Source of the DNA: Plasmodiophora brassicae | Lineage: Eukaryota; Endomyxa; Phytomyxea; Plasmodiophorida; Plasmodiophoridae | Reading direction: 5' to 3' | Assembly: GCA_039704465.1 (NCBI GenBank) | Contig: JASFAU010000005.1 | Coordinates: forward strand, 124,001-188,000 | DNA length: 64,000 nucleotides | Shown here: piece after piece, positions 20,250 through 31,105 of the stretch | Numbering within the stretch: the first letter of the stretch is position 1 | Layout of the letters: every line of letters starts with the position of its first letter | Notes under the pieces: generated by a model | Told to the model about the DNA's origin: nothing | The model's database searches: none | Seen by the model: only the letters and a program-made list of their open reading frames with translations | Translations under genes and position numbers: made by a program

Positions 20250-23200
20250 TCAGCCGATGCGGTTGCGACGTTGCTGGCGCTGCGCCTGGGCGAACGACGG
20301 GAACGTGCGCTTGCGGACGGCGTCGAGGTCCTTGCGCAGGAAGTCGATCTCCTGCGCCTGCGCGTGCACCATGTCCATCAGCTTGCGCCGGGTCGTCAGC
20401 GCCTGCATGCGTTTCGACCGCACGCCGTCGTCGCCGCCCTCGTCTGTGCACGTCCCACTGGTTTAGGCAACGCTTCCGTATTGGGGACAATCGCGCTCCC
20501 TGCGCTGACTTCGTATGCTGACGATGTCCTTACGGCTCTGCACCGCTTTCTGCAGAGCATCGATCGACTGCGCCAGGCGCTCGTTCTCCTCGGCCTGTGC
20601 CTTGATCTTTCGTCGGCGTCGCGTGCACTCTCTCCGTAATTCGTTGACCTTCTTCTTGTGAATCTGTTTGGCGACAGCATTCTCCCAATTAGCATGCGTG
20701 TTGCGCACAGGAACACATCAAACCGACTCTGGTCAGGAACTCGGTCCGGTTTTGAAGCGTCTCCGTCTCGCTGGCGTGTTGCGTCTCGTGCCCGCCGGCC
20801 TTGATAATCTCCTGGAGCTGTTTCGTGACGCGCAGCGCCTGGAATTCGGCGGTCTGCGCCTGGTATTCCTGGACCTCCAGGTCATAGCTCTTCTGCTGCC
20901 ACAGCAGCAGGTTGATGCCCTTGCGGAACTCGCAGATGTCCTTCAGGACGCCGACCTTGTCGGTGCCCATTTCGACGATCCGCTCGTTCTGGCGCTCGAC
21001 TTCGCCGCGATCGATCAGGTGGCAGTCCCTCAGGTCGGTCAGAACGGGAGCGTCCTCGATCTCCACTTGCCCTTGCTTCACCTTGACCATGATCTTCGTA
21101 TTGAGCATGTCGATGGCGTGTTCCTGTGCGGACGCCTCCACCGCCTCCCTCAGATCGCGCATCTCCACCTGCAACCGGGCGGCTTCGCTCTCCAACGACT
21201 CCAGGCGCTCCTCGATGCCCTCGATGTCCTTCATGCACGACTTCATGGTCGCCTCGCGTGACAGTCGCTGCCCGCGCCATTCCACGAATCGATCCCAGAC
21301 GGCCACCGACAACTCGGCCGGCTTCCAGGCATGAACATCCCCATCAGCGCCGCCGACCTCGGCCCGAACCCGATCATCGACGCCGACGAACGGATCTCGA
21401 CTTTCACCGACCTGCTGCTGCTGCTGCTGTTGAGGTTGTCGTTGCTGCTGGGGGCCGTTCCCGAATGCTCCCCTCCTGGATCGGAACCATTTGAAAAGGA
21501 GGTCGACGCTGGGGCCCGCATCAGCAAACTCCTTCCGGAACGATTTCTCAGCGGCGCGATCCTCCGCGTGCAATTGTTCATGCTGCCGCTGGATGGCGTC
21601 CAGATTGTGTCGCAGCGTCGTGATCGCGTTGGCAACGTCCTGCCGGCGCACCTGCAGGGCGTCCATGTCCGCGCCGAACTTGACGTCGTGAGCCCGGCGA
21701 CGTTCGATCCCCAGCAGGTCGTTCTGCAGCTGGATCAGGATCAGCTCCAGCATCAGGACGTGCCGGCGCACGACGAGCCTGCGTCCGGCCAGGCGATCCA
21801 CACGCTCATCGAACGCCCGGATCGCGTCCTGCGCGTCCGTCCGCGCCTTCTTCAGCAGTGCCTCCAACTGTTTCCGGCGTGCCTCGCGTTCGACGGCCCG
21901 TGCCGCCCGTTTCTCGTTGTAGGCGGCCGCCATCGCCTTCTCCTCATCAGTCCATTTGTCCTCCGACGCCGCCGTCATGAACGCTGGGCGGTCGATGTCA
22001 TCGGAGAGCAACGACAGGCCCTTCTTCGATTCGAGGGTCCCGTCCATCATGTCCTTCAGAGCGCGTTCCGGCGCGTCATCGGCGCGTCGAGCCGCTTCCG
22101 CGCGTTCCCGTTCGGTATCAGCGGCGCGTTTCGCTTCGAGTTGTGCGGCGCTGAGGACGAGCGGGACATGCACCTCGTCGTCGCCAACCTCGAGCAACGC
22201 GTCGGCGTCGTTCGTGGTGCCGGTGCGGAGCAGCGCCGCTAACGTCGCTGACAACGGGTCCTGGACACCCAGCTCGGACGCCACGTCATCGATGGTCCGT
22301 CGGATTTCGTCCAGCTTCTCCAGTTCGGCCTGGCGTCCGTCACGAAGCGCGACAACGTCGGCGTTGAACGCGCGCGCCACTCGGTCGATCTGGGCGCGGA
22401 TCAAGACGACTTGCATGATCTTACGTTGCACGGACCACAGCGCCATCGGGTGGAACTCGACCCGCTCGACAATGGCGTCATTGGACGCTGTCGTCGTCGT
22501 CGTTGTCGCTGTCTTCTTCTCGCCAGCAGCAGCGGGTACGGTCGGTTCGGAGGCGGTGACCCCCAAGGCCGCCGAATCAACGCTGGCGCCGACCTCGAAC
22601 AGGAAGTTGGCGTGCCGGGTGACGCGTTCGGGTCGGAAACCACCGGTCGGATCGGCGTCGTCAGCAAGGAACGTGCGCTCGGCGATCTGCATCTGCCTGA
22701 GGAACAGGAACCGCTGCCGTATGGCGTCGTCGTCTTTCGGGAGGCTGACGATTGGGAAGTTCCGCACCCGGGATGACGTCTGGAACGCGGTGACGATCAT
22801 GTCGCGTACCTCCATGGCATCCCATGTCTCCTGCTTGATCCGGTGTCGAAGCAATTGCAGCCGGAGGTTCGTCTTCTCAATGTCGCGACGCACGCGCCGA
22901 ACGCGACGCTCACCGCGACGCTCCAGGTCCTGCTGCAGTCGAACATCGGCAACCAGGTCGTCAAGGGGCAGGCGTTCCGCTTCCGGGCAGGTTTCGTTGT
23001 GGGCGACGATGGCCTGAAACTCCTCACGAAGCGCCGCAAGACGCTTGGCGATTTTCCCAGCGCTGGCCGCCTCGGCTGACGATAACGCGGCTGCGGTCGC
23101 CATCGATGCCGCCTGGGACGCCGCTGCTGACCCAAGCAACTGGACTGGGGCGTCCTGGGCGAACGCTGACGCAATGTCGACGTCGGCTGCGAACGAAGTG

Positions 23201-25435
23201 TCCAGGCCCGGCCCCACTGTCATGTCAGGCGCCGTTGCGTCTTCCGACGACGATGACGACGAGAAGTCGGTAACACTGAAGCACAGGACGCCGCCGTCGG
23301 CGCCGGCGGTGACCAGCATGGTGGACGACGCCGAAAACGAGACCGTCGTCGCACCGCCGCGTGCGGGGTCGTGCGCGACCAGCGTCGTCGACTTCGACGG
23401 GTTCACGACGTGCCGGACGACGACGAACCCGTCGCGGGCGCAGCTGGCCAACAGCTGGCCGTCGGGCGACACGGCAACGCCGCCGTCGCCGTCGGCCCCG
23501 CTCAGCTCATGCCCGAACACGGTGTCGACTTCGTCCCAGGTGCCCTGCGTGTTCACCTTGAAGCGTTTCAGCGACCTGCGCGCGCGCGCGTTACCTCAGA
23601 ACTCCGGGACTGCACGCGCAGACCATCCACGCATGTACCTGTCGAGGCATAGGCCGACTAGCATCCCCGCCGACGATGTGATACTGGTCAGCGACAGGCC
23701 GATGAACTGCGTTGCGATCCTGACGACCGCGTTGCCGTTGGCGGCGAGGTCGGCGACGGCGGACGGACTCGACCCGGTCACGACGGGCGACGTCGCGTTC
23801 AGCGACAGCAGATGCAGTTCGCCGTTGGCGGAGCAGACGGCGACGACGTCGCGATCGTCGATCCACGTTGCGCATAGCACCGGCGCTTTCGTCCTCGTCG
23901 TGGCCACGACGCGAAGGTCGCTGCGTCGCACGATGCAGCAGGTGCCGTCGGTGGCGATCGTGACCAGGACCGTCCCGGACGCGTTGAACTTGGCGAAAAC
24001 GACTGGACGCCGGTGAAGTTTCTCTGCGAACGCCAGTCGCGTGTTCATGACACGTCGCACGTCGTAGACGCCGACGACGCCAACGTCGAACCCGGCAGTC
24101 AGCAAGCGCGCATCGTGAGTGACCCCAAGCGTCGTGATCGTGGACGGCGTCGGTACGCGAACCAGCGGAACCTGATGCTGGCAATCCCAGATCTCGAGGA
24201 CGTTATCGGATCCCCAGATGGCGGCATGCGGCCCGGTCGGAAAGAAGGCGGCGCGGCGCCAGGCGGGCGGCGTCCCGACCGAAACGTTCCATCGGCGAAC
24301 GACCTGGAACACGATCGGCGGGTTCGGCATGGGCGTGCCGTCATCCGGCGAGACGGCTTTCGAGACGTCGCCCTCAATGGCGCCAACGCATACGCGACCG
24401 GCGCGGTCAATGGCCACCACGCTGCCGTAATGCGCGAAGAAGCCGGCGAACATGACGGGTGCACGACGCCCGTCGTCGTACGGCAGGTCGATGGCGAACT
24501 GGCGCAGGTAGTTCAACCGTGCATCCAGCCAGACGATCTTGCCCGTTGTCCCAGCGACGACGTGCTGCCGCGTCAGGACCAGCGACGTCACCGGCCCGTC
24601 CGCCGTCGTAGTCAGCGTCGACAACGGGTCGGGTCGGCGCGCCGATCCGGCAAGGATTGCGCCTTGCGTCGTCCCGCACAGCACCCGATGCGATGCATCC
24701 CAGACGTGGCATTCGATCGTGTCGCCTTCCGCCTGCACTGCGTGGTCCCTGAGACGTATCGGGGTCAGATAGCGTTCGGACGCGTTGCGTTCGCCGCTGT
24801 GCGCTTACGTTCGTGCCAGAGTGTACTCGCCGAACTGTTTGACGACCTCCCAGGTGGTGATCGCCGTTCGCCCTACGGTGCAGAACGTGGAGTGGTCGGC
24901 CGGGTCGAACGAGATCGCGACGACGTCGTCGGCCAGCGTTGCTGATGCGATCTGACGGGATGTGGCCGTGTCCCAGACGATGAGGCGGCGATCGGGCAGG
25001 TCGCTGAGCGACACGCATCGCGCCGCCCTGGCGGACAGGGCGACGTGTTTGAATCGGAGTTCGGCGCCTTCCTGCAGCGTCGCCAGCAGGGTGTTGTCAG
25101 GGTACTGGAACAGGTTGATGACCGGCTCCAGGCCGTGCACGGCGCAGGCCAGCACAGAACCTGCATGGGCAATGTTAGGAGCGCGACAACGGGCGGCGGC
25201 GTGCGAGCAGATCGGACCATGGCGGGAGCCGGCGAACGCGTCCAGGCAGGTGCCCTCCTCGAAGACGATGTTCTCGCTGGCCTCACTGCCATCTAGGCAC
25301 ATGTAGTAGACGCAGTTGCCGGATCGGTACGCGAACGTTTTCTCCGACACGAACTCGACGTTGGTCGCATTGAGCGACACGCTGAACCTGTACGGCGGCC
25401 CTCGATCAGCCCAGCGCGCGCATCGATAACGACAT
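20250..25435 (-). CDS. CFAP43: CFAP43/CFAP44-family axonemal WD-repeat coiled-coil protein
   Basis: One minus-strand gene of about 1,600 aa. The best start is ATG 25435 with a 5-nt first exon, spliced to give MSFSVSLNATNVEFV. Other introns join LART to DHAVQAEG (about 24768-24828) and LCLDR to SLKRFKV (about 23567-23639). The first 600 residues are WD-type beta-propeller repeats (LIVWDTAT, LEIWDCQ, VGVYDVRR). The rest is long coiled coil, including a TDEEKAMAAAYNEKRA stretch and LRVTKQLQEIIK near the end. The C-terminus ends with an FLRKDL...RTFPSFAQ block typical of this family (stop 20250). CFAP43 and CFAP44 tether inner-arm dynein f/I1 to the axoneme. Choosing CFAP43 over CFAP44 rests on the N-terminal VEFVSEKTFAYRSGN pattern and is tentative. 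Confidence 0.75.
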
Positions 25436-25637
25436 GACGGCCGCCACTCACTGCAGTGGTATCACCTGCGACATTGGCCGGCGGTGACGACCACCCCGGC
25501 TTTAATGTAGATCCTGCAGACGTACTCTTGTGACGGGTCGCCAGTATCATCAGACGCATGTAATGGTGCTACGGTAGTAATTCGATGCAGATGATGTTTA
25601 TAGGAAGAACGCGCGCGTGGCTTCTTCGTCGGACGAT

Positions 25638-26051
25638 TTACCAGGCTGATTGCGTGACGGCACCACCGGCAGGCGTTGCGGCTGTGGTGTCGACCGCCTC
25701 GGCGGCCGCCTTCTTCTCCTCCTCCTTACGGTCAGAGCGCATGAACTGCTTCCGCTCCGGCGGGTTGCGGTTCTTGCGTCCCAGCACAGAGCGCACGCGG
25801 ACGACGTGCGAGTGGATGGCGCACGACACGCAGTACTGCATCTTGAGGTACAGCTTCGGGATCGTGTACGTCTTGTAGACGCTGGCGTCACGGATATCCC
25901 GCTGGGCGGCCGCGTCGACCATGTTGCGGACCAGGAAACGCCCAACGGCCTTGTCCTTCGGGACCGCCCGGTGGCAGTTCGAGCAGCGAACCGGCTTCAC
26001 GTGGCCGCGGTTGCAGCGGTTCTTGCCACCATTTCGGCGCTTCTTCGTCAT
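25638..26051 (-). CDS. RPS26: ribosomal protein eS26
   Basis: Single-exon 137-aa protein from ATG 26051. The N-terminus [13 protein letters not shown], the zinc-binding Cys pairs CSNCHRA and CVSCAIHSH, and the [11 protein letters not shown] and [13 protein letters not shown] blocks are canonical for the 40S subunit protein eS26 at the mRNA exit channel. The family is about 115 aa in animals. Here the C-terminus is longer, with a Lys/Glu-rich stretch ([15 protein letters not shown]) and an Ala/Thr-rich tail. It is divergently oriented from the HDDC2 gene but separated from it by about 670 bp. Confidence 0.95.
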   Translation of the reverse strand: MTKKRRNGGKNRCNRGHVKPVRCSNCHRAVPKDKAVGRFLVRNMVDAAAQRDIRDASVYKTYTIPKLYLKMQYCVSCAIHSHVVRVRSVLGRKNRNPPERKQFMRSDRKEEEKKAAAEAVDTTAATPAGGAVTQSAW

Positions 26052-26725
26052 GGCGACCTTTACGATTGATCAAGTCAGTCGCACGCCACGGACTCCGTGG
26101 CGGCTCGCTCCCTATATGGTCCGGCGCCCTAATGTCCGCAACCGACCATATCGCTGTCGCTACAGTCGGCACTCCGATTCCCGATCGTCTCTCCGATAGA
26201 ACGATGAGGTCGTTGGTACGTTGGCGTGCAGGAGAGCGTTGGCTGCGATGCAGCTCGAATAGGGTTCGACGATCGAGGATACGCCCGAGGTGAACGGGAC
26301 GTTGATCGCGGAGGATAACGTTCTACTATTCATTGTCCCAAGGAAGAATTTTAATGCCGTGGTGTGGAACTCGGGGATTGAACCGACCGTACACGGCACG
26401 GCGAGTCAGGTCGCGTTCGCTTTCGTGAATGAATCCGCAGGCGGCTAAACGATGCGGACAGGCCAGCTCATGCTACTGACGCAGGACGCGAACCACATCG
26501 CTGACTCGGTGTTTGATGTGCTCGATGCGACTACCTTCTGGTTATAAGCCAGGTTGCCAGAACGACGGCACCGACATTAAACAGCACCAGGAACGCGAGT
26601 GGGTGAGGGCCGACTACCGTAGGTACAACCGACTCATTTTGGGTGCCCTTTGCTCGATTCGAACGAGCGACCTTTTCCATTGCAACGTGCGTGCGGGACG
26701 GCCGCCGCTGCCTGGCCAATCAACG
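26052..26725. other. intergenic region with tRNA-like 3' half
   Basis: No protein gene is supported. On the minus strand, about 26650-26690, a T-arm-like hairpin (GCTCG, loop TTCGAAT, CGAGC) is followed by AAAGGGCA as in a tRNA acceptor 3' strand, but no matching 5' half was found within 150 nt. A weaker B-box-like motif (GGTTCAATCC, minus strand) lies near 26374-26384 and has poor stem pairing. Confidence 0.35.
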
Positions 26726-27376
26726 ATGGCGTCGAGCGACAGAAAGGAGTCTGGTGTGTCGCCAGCGGCGTTGCTAGAGTTCTTCCTCATCTGCGGACGG
26801 TTGAAGACGACGAAACGGGCTGGGTGGGTACAGCAGGGCGTTCATCAGCCCGAATCGGTGGCGGATCACATGTATCGCATGGGAATGATGGCGCTGGCGT
26901 TCGATGGCGAACCTGGGCACAGTGGAGAACGGCTGGACTTCAGTAAGGTTGGGCGGCTGCGACGGAGCCATTAGCTAGACATAACGTGTGGCTAGGTGGT
27001 CCGCATGGCGATTGTACATGATTTAGCGGAGAGCATCGTCGGCGACATCACGCCGAGCGACAACGTGCCTGAGGATAAGAAGCATGAGATGGAGGAATCG
27101 GCGATGCGTGAGATTACCGAGGATCTTGGCGACGCCGGGCGTATGATCTACGATCTGTTCGTCGAGTACGAACGGGGTCAGACGCCGGAAGCGAAACTTG
27201 TCAAAGACTTCGACAAGCTCGACATGATTGTTCAGGCGTTCGAGTACGAACGCTCGCAAGGCAGCACGCTTGAACAGTTTTTCGAGTCGACCCGAGGCAG
27301 ATTCACGCACCCGAAGATCAAGCGAGTCGTCGAAATACTTTACGAACGCCGCAAACACGAATGTACTCACGAATAA
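26726..27376 (+). CDS. HDDC2: HDDC2/YfbR-type HD-domain 5'-deoxynucleotidase
   Basis: Two exons. ATG 26726 begins MASSDRKESGVSP. A 48-nt intron at 26948-26995 joins LDFSK to VVRMAIVHDLAE. The product is about 200 aa, the usual size. HD-superfamily metal ligands are present: the His in ESVADHMYRM, the His-Asp pair in IVHDLAESIVGDITP, and the distal Asp in FDKLDMIVQAFEYE. LEFFLICGRLKTTKRAGW is the conserved family start. These enzymes dephosphorylate deoxyribonucleoside 5'-monophosphates in the cytosol. The C-terminus (HPKIKRVVEILYERR) matches eukaryotic members. Confidence 0.92.
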
Positions 27377-27474
27377 TGTCGCAAGCAGTGGCTGTGTCCG
27401 CTCGAAGTGCGGCTCTGTGCGACGCTAAAATCTGGCAGACGGCAGGCGTGGGTAACCACAACAAATAACGTTCA

Positions 27475-28900
27475 TCAGAACTTCCTGCAGTAGACACGCA
27501 GGCGCGATATGCCGCCATCGGGGATGCTAACAACGCGAACGTGCGTGATTGGGGTATCGCGGAATTCTTCGCTTAAATCGTCGGCGAAGAATACCGCCCT
27601 GAAGTGTCCTCTGCCTGCATCGGACTCGAAATGAGCCGAGCGTTTTAGCGCAACTCTTCCGATGCCGTGTTGTTACCAGGTCGTTCTGAAACGAGGGTCT
27701 TCCATGTGGGCGTCTGGCCAGAAGCATCAGTTGTGGCATCGACTCGTATCCGATGGGGGAAGTTTCCACGGAAGTGGGCGGTGTCAACCTCGATGGCATG
27801 GACAACGCCAGGCTGCCCTGTGTCGACCGATCATTGGCCGGATATTGCAGAGAGACAAACAGGTCCAACCGAGTTGGATGATGGCCCAGTCCTGGTTGTC
27901 TGCCTTTCTGGATCGTTGTGACTCCCATCCGCTTCCCATGTTGGCCGCCCTGGTCGGCAGAAGAAGGTTGGACGGATGCGAGTAGAACTTGTTGCTGGAA
28001 TCAACTGCATGTCCACCGTTCTGTACACTTGCTAGATCGATAGCGACGCCCAGTGACCTGAGATACGTCCAGTCGGGCGATGGCGTCCCGAATACTCGAA
28101 ACCGAGCCACTCCACCATCCGGGAAAATGCTCAGTCGAACATGAGTGAACCGGCGGCGACGATGCTGGGCATCTGTGGATTCCCCATCGACGACATGGAT
28201 GACGTTATGGCCCAGACCTGGCGCACCGCTCACCAGGCCCGTTCGTAGAATAATCGGGAACCATTGTGCTGTCCGATGGAGATCGAACCAAGGCGCCTCC
28301 ACTGGTGCCGTACATGCCTCTACCACTGTGACCAGACGCACGCACGTCAGAACAAGGGCCTCAGCTGCCGAAAGCATAAAGCATCCAATAGTGGCCATAC
28401 TTGCTGACTGTGCAAAGTTCCCAGTGAAGTGCAATGTGTCAACATCAACGCCTATCCTGAAAGTGTCAGTTGAAAGAAGGGCGTCGGTTAGGACGTCGTC
28501 AGCGGTACCGTGAATCAGGCCTGGGATCCCCAGGCGAATGATGCAGAAGTCATGACCGTTGCGTTCGGGATCGAGAGCTCTGATGGGGAGTGCCATTACT
28601 GGTACGAACATACCTGTTTGGGGGAACCGACAGACCTTACCCGTGCCGACCAGTCTCCCATCCGTCCATCACTTTGCCCGTCATCGAGTACCTAAGCACA
28701 ACGCTGAGCACGTCAAGCACCTGACCTGAGCGGCCGCCTGACGTATTCGGGTCAAACGTCGCCCGCCCCGGTTTCAGCAGGTTGCTCGCTTCGGCGAACC
28801 ACTCATTGTTCGCATACAGGACGCAGCCGCCGACATCCGCGCACGCCAGATCGACCAGACTGGTCAGGTCCTCTGCCGCACCGCCGCCGCCGCCGGCCAT
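27475..28900 (-). CDS. ALLC: allantoicase (intact copy)
   Basis: Multi-exon gene starting MAGGGGGAAEDLTSLVDLA (ATG 28900). Two homologous allantoicase domains are visible. Domain 1 has GGCVLYANNEWFAEASNLLKP, KVMDGWETGRHG spliced to ALDPERNGHDFCIIRLGIPG, HFTGNFAQS, and VRLSIFPDGGVARFRVFG. Domain 2 has NGGHAVDSSNKFYSHPSNLLLP, MGSGWESQRSRK, IIQLG spliced to QPGVVHAIEVDTAHFRGNFP, and ITHVRVVSIPDGGISRLRVY. Introns are GT-AG and about 55-70 nt. Allantoicase hydrolyses allantoate to ureidoglycolate and urea in purine breakdown. A TATATA element lies about 75-85 bp upstream of the start, near 28976. It is the complete member of a tandem duplication. Confidence 0.9.
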
Positions 28901-29056
28901 CACCCACTGCCCCAAAATCGCAAATGACTCGTGCCGGGGCAGTGGCGACTGCTTACTGGCTGGCGACTGTTACTGGTATATAACCGATCAGCCGCCCCGC
29001 AGCTGCCCCAGAACTGCCCGACTGGCGCAGTCCGTAACTGCCCAACAGACACTGGC

Positions 29057-29240
29057 GCTGTGACAATTAGGGGAACGTGCGCTGTGACAATTAGGGGAAC
29101 GTGCGCTGTGACAATTAGGGGAACGTGCGCTGTGACAATTAGGGGAACGTGCGCTGTGACAATTAGGGGAACGTGCGCTGTGACAATTAGGGGAACGTGC
29201 GCTGTGACAATTAGGGGAACGTGCGCTGTGACAATTAGGG
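29057..29240. repeat. 24-bp minisatellite, 8 units (copy 1)
   Basis: Eight head-to-tail units of GCTGTGACAATTAGGGG plus AACGTGC, the last truncated after 16 nt. All complete units are 24 bp and identical. It sits about 160 bp upstream of the intact allantoicase start and is repeated at 30617-30773. Confidence 0.97.
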
Positions 29241-29407
29241 AGTAATAGGCATTTTAAGACATCAAATCTATCGTGTATTTGGACTGCCGAAGCCGTCGGT
29301 TGCCGTGGACGTTTATTCAAACTGCGCGGCTGCGCGACCTCCGTCGCGGCCGTGCCATAACATGCGGCGTGGCGAGGGCCCAAAAGTCGCACATGTCGGG
29401 GGGGGGG

Positions 29408-30460
29408 GCAGAGAGACAAACAGGTCCAACCGAGTTGGATGATGGCCCAGTCCTGGTTGTCTGCCTTTCTGGATCGTTGTGACTCCCATCCGCTTCCCAT
29501 GTTGGCCGCCCTGGTCGGCAGAAGAAGGTTGGACGGATGCGAGTAGAACTTGTTGCTGGAATCAACTGCATGTCCACCGTTCTGTACACTTGCTAGATCG
29601 ATAGCGACGCCCAGTGACCTGAGATACGTCCAGTCGGGCGATGGCGTCCCGAATACTCGAAACCGAGCCACTCCACCATCCGGGAAAATGCTCAGTCGAA
29701 CATGAGTGAACCGGCGGCGACGATGCTGGGCATCTGTGGATTCCCCATCGACGACATGGATGACGTTATGGCCCAGACCTGGCGCACCGCTCACCAGGCC
29801 CGTTCGTAGAATAATCGGGAACCATTGTGCTGTCCGATGGAGATCGAACCAAGGCGCCTCCACTGGTGCCGTACATGCCTCTACCACTGTGACCAGACGC
29901 ACGCACGTCAGAACAAGGGCCTCAGCTGCCGAAAGCATAAAGCATCCAATAGTGGCCATACTTGCTGACTGTGCAAAGTTCCCAGTGAAGTGCAATGTGT
30001 CAACATCAACGCCTATCCTGAAAGTGTCAGTTGAAAGAAGGGCGTCGGTTAGGAGTCGTCAGCGGTACCGTGAATCAGGCCTGGGATCCCCAGGCGAATG
30101 ATGCAGAAGTCATGACCGTTGCGTTCGGGATCGAGAGCTCTGATGGGGAGTGCCATTACTGGTACGAACATACCTGTTTGGGGGAACCGACAGACCTTAC
30201 CCGTGCCGACCAGTCTCCCATCCGTCCATCACTTTGCCCGTCATCGAGTACCTAAGCACAACGCTGAGCACGTCAAGCACCTGACCTGAGCGGCCGCCTG
30301 ACGTATTCGGGTCAAACGTCGCCCGCCCCGGTTTCAGCAGGTTGCTCGCTTCGGCGAACCACTCATTGTTCGCATACAGGACGCAGCCGCCGACATCCGC
30401 GCACGCCAGATCGACCAGACTGGTCAGGTCCTCTGCCGCACCGCCGCCGCCGCCGGCCAT
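29408..30460 (-). pseudogene. allantoicase pseudogene (duplicate, frameshifted and 3'-truncated)
   Basis: A near-identical copy of the allantoicase gene from its ATG (30460) to within its third intron region. One base (C) is missing near 30054 compared with the intact copy, which shifts the frame in domain 1 after LGIPGLIHG. The final exons, which carry PGVVHAIEVDTAHFRGNFP and the C-terminal VRVVSIPDGG block, are absent because the duplication ends in that intron. Splicing of the last intron has no acceptor partner, and read-through meets unrelated sequence. It is almost certainly non-functional as allantoicase, though it keeps the promoter and may be transcribed. Confidence 0.9.
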
Positions 30461-30616
30461 CACCCACTGCCCCAAAATCGCAAATGACTCGTGCCGGGGC
30501 AGTGGCGACTGCTTACTGGCTGGCGACTGTTACTGGTATATAACCGATCAGCCGCCCCGCAGCTGCCCCAGAACTGCCCGACTGGCGCAGTCCGTAACTG
30601 CCCAACAGACACTGGC

Positions 30617-30773
30617 GCTGTGACAATTAGGGGAACGTGCGCTGTGACAATTAGGGAACGTGCGCTGTGACAATTAGGGGAACGTGCGCTGTGACAATTA
30701 GGGAACGTGCGCTGTGACAATTAGGGAACGTGCGCTGTGACAATTAGGGGAACGTGCGCTGTGACAATTAGGG
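30617..30773. repeat. 23/24-bp minisatellite, 7 units (copy 2)
   Basis: Second copy of the array. Six full units alternate between 24 bp (three) and 23 bp (three, with one G missing in the GGGG run), followed by a 16-nt partial unit. Compared with copy 1 it has one unit fewer and three single-base deletions. Confidence 0.97.
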
Positions 30774-31105
30774 AGTAATAGGCATTTTAAGACATCAAAT
30801 CTATCGTGTATTTGGACTGCCGAAGCCGTCGGTTGCCGTGGACGTTTATTCAAACTGCGCGGCTGCGCGACCTCCGTCGCGGCCGTGCCATAACATGCGG
30901 CGTGGCGAGGGCCCAAAAGTCGCACATGTCGGGGGCACAGTCGCACTTTTCGATAGTGCGCCCGTCGGGCAGATCACGGTTAGTGAGTGGGCACTGGGCC
31001 CTCGCCGTGTCCCCAACGTCAAAATCGAAACGAAATGGGGACTTCCACGTTTGGCGCAAGGTAACAATGTGCCGCGCGCGCGGCGGAGTTGGCCGTTAGT
31101 GCGCG

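Larger units (their letters stand above)
27847..30930. repeat. 1.5-kb direct tandem duplication (two units)
   Basis: Unit 1 spans 27847-29408 and unit 2 spans 29408-30930. They begin with the same GCAGAGAGACAAAC and end with the same CGCACATGTCGGGG. The start offset is 1561 and the end offset 1533. The 28-nt difference is fully explained by the minisatellite (27 nt) and one base missing in unit 2 near 30054, so the copies are otherwise collinear and near identical. The junction is an 11-G run followed by GCAGAG. Confidence 0.95.

Noticed and set aside
19396..20490. 364-aa minus-strand open frame
   Set aside because: Arg/Pro/Gly-rich composition typical of a shadow; it overlaps the better-supported secreted protein and the C-terminus of CFAP43 in another frame.
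26340..26400. Possible tRNA on the minus strand (GGTTCAATCC motif)
   Set aside because: The T stem has two mismatches and no D or anticodon arm was found at proper spacing.
28988..29995. 335-aa frame running from the duplicated allantoicase through the minisatellite
   Set aside because: It merely reads through intron, junction and repeat sequence; the repeated PNCHSARS peptide is the minisatellite translated, not a protein domain.
29057..30773. Possible CRISPR-like array
   Set aside because: Units are directly adjacent with no unique spacers, and the genome is eukaryotic; it is a minisatellite.
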